Shown: piece after piece, positions 1 to 4,594 of the stretch | Numbering within the stretch: the first letter of the stretch is position 1 | Layout of the letters: each line of letters opens with the position of its first letter | From: Spirochaetaceae bacterium | GTDB lineage: Bacteria > Spirochaetota > Spirochaetia > Treponematales > Breznakiellaceae | NCBI GenBank assembly: GCA_031284295.1 | Contig: JAITAE010000269.1 | Span: 1 to 8,935 of the forward strand | DNA: 8,935 bases | Direction of reading: 5' to 3' | Notes under the pieces: model-generated | Database searches by the model: none | What the model saw: only the letters and a program-made list of their open reading frames with translations | What the model was told of the DNA's origin: nothing | Translations under genes and position numbers: made by a program

Positions 1-234
1 ATTGAGGCCGTCGTGTTTCCCAGCCCGGACTTCTTCAAAAATACAGGCGCGGCCGTTAAAGAGCAGGTAAAGGCTCGTATCGCCGCAATTATTTCTGAAG
101 TGAATAAACGCCTGCTTCCATACCAAAAGATCGAAAAAACAACGATCCTGGACGAACCGATGGAAATGACCACAACAAAAAAGATAAAACGCAAGGCTAC
201 AGAAAGCAGCCGGCGCGGAGAAAATGCGTCGTGA
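1..234 (+). CDS. AMP-forming acyl-CoA ligase, C-terminal end (5' truncated)
   Basis: Only the last 77 codons are in the window, and the reading frame is open from base 1 (first residues IEAVVFPSPDFF). The segment matches the C-terminal subdomain of class I AMP-forming synthetases of the long-chain acyl-CoA ligase type. These enzymes activate a fatty acid with ATP to an acyl-adenylate and then transfer it to CoA. The recognisable part is LPYQKIEKTTILDEPMEMTT followed by TKKIKRK. In this family the stretch holds the 'E-x-T-x-T-x-K-x-K-R' ending with the C-terminal lysine that acts in adenylation. The last dozen residues (ESSRRGENAS) look like a non-conserved tail. The stop TGA at 232-234 lies only a few bases before the tandem repeat array. 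The next gene, cbiD, is convergent. Substrate chain length cannot be told from this fragment. Confidence 0.8.
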   Translation: MEAVVFPSPDFFKNTGAAVKEQVKARIAAIISEVNKRLLPYQKIEKTTILDEPMEMTTTKKIKRKATESSRRGENAS

Positions 235-237
235 GAA

Positions 238-626
238 CGCCGGCGGGTGGCTGGGATGGAAGTCAACGCCTATCTCAAAGTGAAGGCAATGGATTAAACC
301 CACTGGTGGGTAAAGCCGCTGGCGGGCGGCTGGGACGGAAGCTGACGCTTATTTCAAAGTGAAGGCAATAGATTAGACCCGCTGGTGGGTAAACCCACTG
401 GCGGGCGGCTGGGACGGAAGTCAACGCTTATTTCAAAGTGAAGGCAATGGATTAGACCCGCTGGTGGGCGGCTGGGACGGAAGTCAACGCTTATCTCAAA
501 GTGAAGGCAATGGATTAGACCCGCTGGCGGGCGGCTGGGACGGAAGCTGACGCCTATCTCAAAGTGAAGGCAATGGATTAAACCCACTGGTGGGTAGACC
601 CGCTGGCGGGTAAAGCCGCTGGTGGG
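238..626. repeat. Two-level composite tandem repeat array (47-bp blocks plus 16-bp palindromic units)
   Basis: Five 47-bp blocks lie at 248-294, 327-373, 406-452, 469-515 and 532-578, with the core GGCTGGGACGGAAG and later TCAAAGTGAAGGCAATGGAT. They are joined by a 16-bp unit, TARASCCRCTGGYGGG, found at 295, 311, 374, 390, 453, 516, 579, 595 and 611. The number of 16-mers after each block is 2, 2, 1, 1 and 3, so the block period is 79, 79, 63 and 63 bp. The 16-mer with the base that follows it can form a short palindrome, such as ACCCAC-TG-GTGGGT at 298-311. The variable pair is G/C, A/T or G/T in eight of nine copies. A partial 16-mer starts the array near 238. Blocks differ at a few sites (GTCAACG versus GCTGACG; CCTATCTC versus CTTATTTC), which suggests shuffling between copies. 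The array fills the gap between two convergent genes and runs into the 3' end of cbiD. A role as bidirectional terminator or protein-binding site is possible but not shown. Confidence 0.93.
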
Positions 627-1741
627 CCGAGGAAGCCGTGTTTGGAGGAAAAAAACAGCACGTCACAGCGCAGCCTGTCGTAAGAACGCCGTTTGCAAAA
701 TTCATCCAACCGCCTTCGCGTTTCGTCCAAAATCCTGCAAAACACCGCTTCCCAGAGACCCGCGGACTTTAACAGATCGATGGCGGCCTCGCTTGTTGCG
801 CAACGCAGCAGTTCCGAGGTTAAAAGCCTGTTTGCGCCGCACGAGCCGGCGAGGGCGGCAAAGACAAACAGCCGCGCGTCGCCATACTTTGAATGGGTAT
901 TAAAGCCGCCCGTTACCAGTTTTACCAGCTTACCTATATGCCCCGCGATCAGGACATTCCTGAAACCGGCTTCCGCGCTCAGAATTATGCTTTCGCCGAT
1001 AAAATTCGCGCATTTTACCGGACGAAGGCCGGGATAGTTTCGCTCAAGGAAGTCCAGGCCGATGTTTCCCGGTGTAAGCGTAATTGAGTCGTAGCCGCAA
1101 GCGCGCAGCATGGAAAGTTCGGCCTTGATCGAGTCGCGGAAGGCGGCCTCGCTCATCGGTTCCACGATACCGGTCGTGCCAAGCACGGAAAGACCGCCTA
1201 CTATGCCGAGCCTTTTGTTGAAGGTACGTTCGGCAAGTTTTTCACCGTCCGGTATGGATATGTTTACGAGCAGGCCGCCTGAAAAGCCGGAGACTTCGCA
1301 AGCTTCGCGGAGCGCGTCAAGTATCATGCGGCGGGGAACACTGTTTATTGCCGCCGCGCCCACAGGCTGATCGAGGCCGGGCAGTGTTACCGTGCCGATA
1401 CCTTCGCCGCCTTCTATCACAAAGCCCTGTTCCGGCATCTTTCTAACGCCGGCATAGACGAGGCTGCCGGAAGTAACATCATAGTCGTCCCCGCCGTCCT
1501 TTCGCACGGCGCAGCTTGCCGTTCCGCCGTCGCGAGAGGAATTGTCGACCGGCAGTTTGAGAGTTTTCCCGGACGGCGTATCGATTTCTACAAAATCCGT
1601 CCCCGACTCTCCGCTCAAAAGCATGGCCGCCGCTACCTTTGCCGCCGCCGCCGCGCAGGAACCGGTAGTGTACCCGCAACGAAGCCTTTTCCCGTCAACA
1701 AGCCTGTATTCTTCACGCATGGTTTTTTCAGTTTGAAACAT
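578..1741 (-). CDS. cbiD: CbiD, cobalt-precorrin-5B (C1)-methyltransferase
   Basis: CbiD uses S-adenosylmethionine to methylate C-1 of cobalt-precorrin-5B in the anaerobic (early cobalt insertion) branch of cobalamin synthesis, in the cytoplasm. The 387-aa product shows the family's motifs in order: RCGYTTGSCAAAAAK at residues 21-35, NSVPRRMI at 133-140, GGLSVLGTTGIVEPMSE at 182-198, TPGNIGLDFL at 223-232, CANFIGES at 244-251, and GHIGKLVKLVTGGFNTHSKYGD at about 267-288 (the SAM-domain hallmark). Length is slightly above the usual 360-380. The excess is explained by a tail, GPPAALPASGSTHQWV, read from the tandem repeats (626 down to 581), with the TAA stop supplied by a repeat block. The start at 1741 gives MFQTEKT; an inner ATG at 1720 (MREEYRL) is equally possible. 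Neither has a good ribosome binding site: a GGAAA abuts the first ATG. No other cobalamin gene is adjacent, and hslU is divergent. Confidence 0.93.
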   Translation of the reverse strand: MFQTEKTMREEYRLVDGKRLRCGYTTGSCAAAAAKVAAAMLLSGESGTDFVEIDTPSGKTLKLPVDNSSRDGGTASCAVRKDGGDDYDVTSGSLVYAGVRKMPEQGFVIEGGEGIGTVTLPGLDQPVGAAAINSVPRRMILDALREACEVSGFSGGLLVNISIPDGEKLAERTFNKRLGIVGGLSVLGTTGIVEPMSEAAFRDSIKAELSMLRACGYDSITLTPGNIGLDFLERNYPGLRPVKCANFIGESIILSAEAGFRNVLIAGHIGKLVKLVTGGFNTHSKYGDARLFVFAALAGSCGANRLLTSELLRCATSEAAIDLLKSAGLWEAVFCRILDETRRRLDEFCKRRSYDRLRCDVLFFSSKHGFLGPPAALPASGSTHQWV

Positions 1742-1853
1742 TTTCCAAAAAGAGGATAGTTCACTAAGGAAGGTTTATCTTTCACCTTTTTACCATACCA
1801 TCGGGTTTCGGCCCTGTAATCAGCCTTGATTTTTTTGCGCTTCACAGGCAGTT

Positions 1854-1910
1854 TTAGTCGTTACGCCGTACCTTGCGCGGGTTACGCGGATTAAAACTCC
1901 GGAGGGTCAT
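1854..1910 (-). CDS. Possible 18-aa leader peptide upstream of cbiD
   Basis: A short ORF reads MTLRSFNPRNPRKVRRND and stops with TAA. It has a convincing Shine-Dalgarno, GGAG, six bases before the ATG (at 1917-1920 on the + strand, read in reverse). The peptide is strongly basic. That GGAG is one arm of the 6-bp dyad CCGGAG/CTCCGG, with the ATG in the loop, so the ribosome site could be hidden in RNA structure. The ORF ends 112 bases before the cbiD start. I do not recognise the peptide. It could equally be a chance ORF in a structured or repeated intergenic element. Confidence 0.22.
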   Translation of the reverse strand: MTLRSFNPRNPRKVRRND

Positions 1911-1933
1911 CAGGAGCTCCGGCCACAAACAGA

Positions 1934-1963
1934 TTGAAAGGCAGGCCCTGCGGGCACTTTTAT
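1934..1963 (+). promoter_or_regulatory. Candidate sigma-70-type promoter for hslU
   Basis: TTGAAA at 1934-1939 could serve as a -35 box and TTTTAT at 1958-1963 as a weak -10 box, with an 18-base spacer. Transcription would then start some 20-25 bases before the ATG at 1994. The spacer contains the palindrome GCAGG-C-CCTGC, a possible operator position. The leader just before the ATG is A-rich (TAGAATTAAAAAA) and has no clear Shine-Dalgarno. This is pattern matching only. Confidence 0.3.
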
Positions 1964-1993
1964 TTATTTTAAAAAAGTTGTAGAATTAAAAAA

Positions 1994-3547
1994 ATGACTA
2001 CGAAAAAAAATTTAGACAATCTTACGCCGCGGGAAATTGTGGCGGAACTGGATAAGTATATTGTTGGGCAAGAGAAAGCAAAGCGCGCGGTAGCGGTAGC
2101 GTTGCGTAACAGAATACGCCGTTTGAAGCTCGATCCTGAAATTCGCGAGGACATAGCGCCTAAAAACATCCTGATGATAGGGCCCACCGGCGTAGGAAAG
2201 ACCGAAATTGCCCGCCGGCTGGCAAAACTTGCCGGTTCGCCCTTCCTTAAGATCGAAGCGACCAAGTACACAGAGGTTGGCTATGTTGGACGTGATGTCG
2301 AATCGATGGTGCGCGACCTGATGTCGGCCGGTTACCAGATGGTAAAACAGGAGATGCAGGATACGGTAAAGGCGGACGCGGAAAAGCGCGCGGAGGAGGC
2401 CTTGCTGGACCTATTGTTGCCGGGTTCCGCTTCTAAGAAGCGCCACGACAGGGAAAGCACGAATGACAGCGTTAAACCGGTCATAACGCCGGTGGGGGCT
2501 TTTTCAATCAACAACGAATCGGATGGCCCCAGCGTGATGGGAACCGCGATTCAGGTTGGGATTCCTATCATCCGAAAGAAAACGCGGAGTAAAAGCGCGC
2601 CGGAGCAGGCCGCTCGTGTACTTACCGAAGAAGAGAAAGTCGCCGCCGCCGCGGAACAGACCAGACTCTATAGTACGCGGGAAAAATTTAGGACAATGCT
2701 GCGCGAAGGCAAATTTGAAGAGCGTACCGTTGAGCTTTCCGTTAGCCAAGATATACCGATGCCGTCTTTCGGTATGATGGGCAGCGGATTTGAGGAGATA
2801 GAATCGAGCCTTTCCGGCATTGCCGGCATATTTGGCGGCAGCAAAAAACGTAAAGTGCTTGCGGTTAAACGTGCGCGCGAAATACTGATCAACGAGGAGG
2901 CGGAAAAACTTATTGATGCGGACCGCGTTACGGAAGAAGCCCGCCGCCGCGTACAGGAGATGGGGATAATATTTATCGATGAGATCGACAAGGTGGCCGT
3001 AAAGGGCGACAGGGGTGGCGGTCACGATGTTTCGCGTGAAGGTGTTCAGCGCGACATCCTGCCTATAGTTGAAGGCGCAATCGTAACGACCAAATGGGGT
3101 CCGGTCGATACGAGCCACATCTTGTTCATAGCGGCGGGAGCGTTCAACATAAGCAAACCTTCCGATCTTATCCCGGAATTACAGGGGCGGTTTCCGTTGC
3201 GCGTGGAACTCGAATCTCTGGGCAAGGCGGAATTTTTACGGATTCTTACCGAACCGAAAAATTCACTTACCCAGCAGTATACCGATCTGTTGGCCACAGA
3301 AGATGTCGATCTGGAATTTACGCCCGAAGCGATTAACGGGCTTGCCGCATTCGCCGCCGATGTCAACTCAAGACTGGAAAACATAGGCGCACGCCGTTTA
3401 CATACGATAATGGAGACACTGCTTGAAAATATTTCTTTCGACGCGCCCGATATAGCTCCGGTAAAGATAACGGTTACGCCGGAATTTGTTGATGAACGCC
3501 TGAAAGACATTTCTCAAGACCAGGATCTGGGAAGATATATACTGTAA
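1994..3547 (+). CDS. hslU: HslU, ATPase subunit of the HslUV (ClpYQ) protease, with enlarged I domain
   Basis: HslU is a hexameric AAA+ unfoldase that feeds proteins into the HslV peptidase in the cytoplasm. Visible landmarks: TPREIVAELDKYIVGQ (11-26), Walker A GPTGVGKT (63-70), the pore loop GYVG (96-99), Walker B IIFIDEIDK (325-333), DVSREGVQRDILPIVEG soon after, KPSDLIPELQGRFP, and sensor 2 GARRLHT (465-471). The C-terminus ends DLGRYIL, very close to the E. coli DLSRFIL tail that docks into HslV, so the protein probably still works with an HslV. At 517 aa it is about 70 residues longer than E. coli HslU. Most of the excess is one polar, low-conservation insertion at about residues 145-228 in the I domain, which controls substrate entry. 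hslV, usually immediately upstream, is absent: the upstream neighbour is divergent cbiD. The downstream queG-like gene is convergent with an 8-base gap. The ATG has no clear ribosome binding site. Confidence 0.96.
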   Translation: MTTKKNLDNLTPREIVAELDKYIVGQEKAKRAVAVALRNRIRRLKLDPEIREDIAPKNILMIGPTGVGKTEIARRLAKLAGSPFLKIEATKYTEVGYVGRDVESMVRDLMSAGYQMVKQEMQDTVKADAEKRAEEALLDLLLPGSASKKRHDRESTNDSVKPVITPVGAFSINNESDGPSVMGTAIQVGIPIIRKKTRSKSAPEQAARVLTEEEKVAAAAEQTRLYSTREKFRTMLREGKFEERTVELSVSQDIPMPSFGMMGSGFEEIESSLSGIAGIFGGSKKRKVLAVKRAREILINEEAEKLIDADRVTEEARRRVQEMGIIFIDEIDKVAVKGDRGGGHDVSREGVQRDILPIVEGAIVTTKWGPVDTSHILFIAAGAFNISKPSDLIPELQGRFPLRVELESLGKAEFLRILTEPKNSLTQQYTDLLATEDVDLEFTPEAINGLAAFAADVNSRLENIGARRLHTIMETLLENISFDAPDIAPVKITVTPEFVDERLKDISQDQDLGRYIL

Positions 3548-3555
3548 ACGCGTAC

Positions 3556-4542
3556 TCACGACCTGCGGCCTGTACCGGAATTGAAGCGGGATACATACTG
3601 TAAAACCGCTTCCGCGTTCCGCCGTATCGACCGGGGGCCTAGCCACGAAAGCCCCATCGCCGTGCCTTTGAACATGGCTTTTATTTCCGCATCGGAAAGT
3701 TTTAACAGGGCCCGTACATCAATGAATTCGGGAAGCGCACCCTGATCCGTTTGAACACCTTTAATGGGGCGGATGTTGTGTATGCACGCATCCTGGCACG
3801 AGGCGCAGCCGTACAGACGCTTACCCCAAACCGCGAGCACCGGCGCGGGGATTTCCGGTGCGCCGTGTCCCGACGCATACCACTGTATACATTTTTCGAG
3901 GTCTACGCGGCCGTTTCCAAGCACGGCGCCGGTGGGACAGGCCGCCACACAAGGAGGCTTACCGGAAGGGCCGCCCGCACAGTTTCCGCACAGCGGGAAC
4001 TGTACGGGCGCTTCGCCGTCACGCGGGCCCGTCTGTAAAGGCGGCTTAAGCGGCTGGTCGCTTTCCAGGGCGTAAGGAAGCGTCATGGCGGCAATTATAA
4101 ACAGTGACCCTGTTTCGTAACTGATGATAAGGCCGTTTCTGCCCGCCGCGCCCAGACCGCACGCTTCGGCAAGCGGTTTTTCAGGGACAGGTGAGTTGCA
4201 TAAGATACGGTAATCGCTTTTTTCCCCGCCGTAGCGCGCGCGGAGGAGCGTAGAAAGGTGTTTCATACGATTGACAGCTTCGCGGTAGTAGTTGAAGCGG
4301 GCAAATGGGGCAATTACACCGTGGACAGCTTCCGGGCCGCCGCCCAAAACAGTACGCGTGTAGCGATTGCCGTAAGGCAGCGCGCAGACCAGTAGAGATT
4401 TTGCTCCTGTACTGTAGTTTTCCGGCAGTTTACAGGGGCGGCGGGTACGGAATGCCACAGGGTCAAACGGGGAAAGTACCCTGGCGCGCGAGAAACCCAG
4501 CCTTAAGGCTGCTTCGCATAAATATTTTTTGTATTCGATCAT
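3556..4542 (-). CDS. QueG-like cobalamin/[4Fe-4S] oxidoreductase (epoxyqueuosine reductase family, divergent)
   Basis: QueG reduces epoxyqueuosine to queuosine in tRNA using cobalamin and two [4Fe-4S] clusters. This 328-aa protein has the family's order: an N-terminal nitroreductase-like half with PVPEKPLAEACGLGAAGRNG (118-137), then a bacterial-ferredoxin-type segment. All eight cluster cysteines are present: C185, C188, C198, C202 (followed by PTGA), C218, C246, C249 and C253. Two points differ from QueG. The first cluster motif is CX2CX9CX3CP instead of CX2CX2CX3CP, a 7-residue insertion. The usual V-D-[ST]-G-P-V stretch with the catalytic Asp reads LCNSPV (114-119), so that Asp appears to be lost. 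The second motif ends CIHN rather than CPWN. The C-terminal HEAT-like part of longer QueG proteins looks short or absent. It may therefore be a paralogue with another substrate. Convergent with hslU (8-base gap) and divergent from the 907-aa gene (52-base gap). Confidence 0.8.
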   Translation of the reverse strand: MIEYKKYLCEAALRLGFSRARVLSPFDPVAFRTRRPCKLPENYSTGAKSLLVCALPYGNRYTRTVLGGGPEAVHGVIAPFARFNYYREAVNRMKHLSTLLRARYGGEKSDYRILCNSPVPEKPLAEACGLGAAGRNGLIISYETGSLFIIAAMTLPYALESDQPLKPPLQTGPRDGEAPVQFPLCGNCAGGPSGKPPCVAACPTGAVLGNGRVDLEKCIQWYASGHGAPEIPAPVLAVWGKRLYGCASCQDACIHNIRPIKGVQTDQGALPEFIDVRALLKLSDAEIKAMFKGTAMGLSWLGPRSIRRNAEAVLQYVSRFNSGTGRRS

Positions 4543-4594
4543 CTGCTGTAAACCCTGGCGGCAAAAATGCCGATAATATAACAGGAAACTATTT
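4543..4594. promoter_or_regulatory. Compact 52-bp divergent promoter region with a perfect hairpin
   Basis: The gap between the two divergent genes holds CGGCA (4559-4563), an AAAA loop, and TGCCG (4568-4572), followed by the A+T-rich ATAATATAA. On the + strand an AGGA at 4583-4586 sits eight bases before the ATG at 4595, which supports that start. Both promoters must overlap here or lie inside the coding sequences. The hairpin would fall in the queG-like leader or act as a shared operator. Function is inferred. Confidence 0.4.

Larger units (their letters stand above)
1742..1993. other. Divergent intergenic region between cbiD and hslU with nested inverted repeats
   Basis: These 252 bases must hold both promoters. 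Inverted repeats seen: GTTTTA 1851-1856 with TAAAAC 1892-1897, enclosing CGTACC 1867-1872 with GG(T)TACG 1880-1886 (one bulged T); and CCGGAG 1899-1904 with CTCCGG 1917-1922. A small palindrome, GCAGG-C-CCTGC, lies at 1941-1951. I looked on the cbiD strand for a cobalamin riboswitch and could not find the B12-box pattern. There is no space for hslV, which normally precedes hslU. Any regulatory role for the dyads is inference. Confidence 0.5.

Noticed and set aside
354..587. Minus-strand ORF of 77 codons with a repeated GLIHCLHFEI-type sequence
   Set aside because: It is read from the tandem array. The 79-bp spacing elsewhere breaks the frame, and there is no ribosome site.
238..626. CRISPR array
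   Set aside because: The units are contiguous composite repeats without unique spacers, and no cas genes are present.
1945..1970. Rho-independent terminator (GCCC-TGC-GGGC then T-rich)
   Set aside because: The stem has only four pairs and no + strand gene ends there; a promoter reading is at least as likely.
1742..1993. Cobalamin riboswitch upstream of cbiD, or a remnant of hslV upstream of hslU
   Set aside because: No B12-box-like pattern was found on the cbiD strand, and the region is too short and has no peptide resembling HslV.
2504..3118. 204-codon minus-strand ORF inside hslU
   Set aside because: It is the antisense shadow of a strongly conserved gene and has no recognisable domain.
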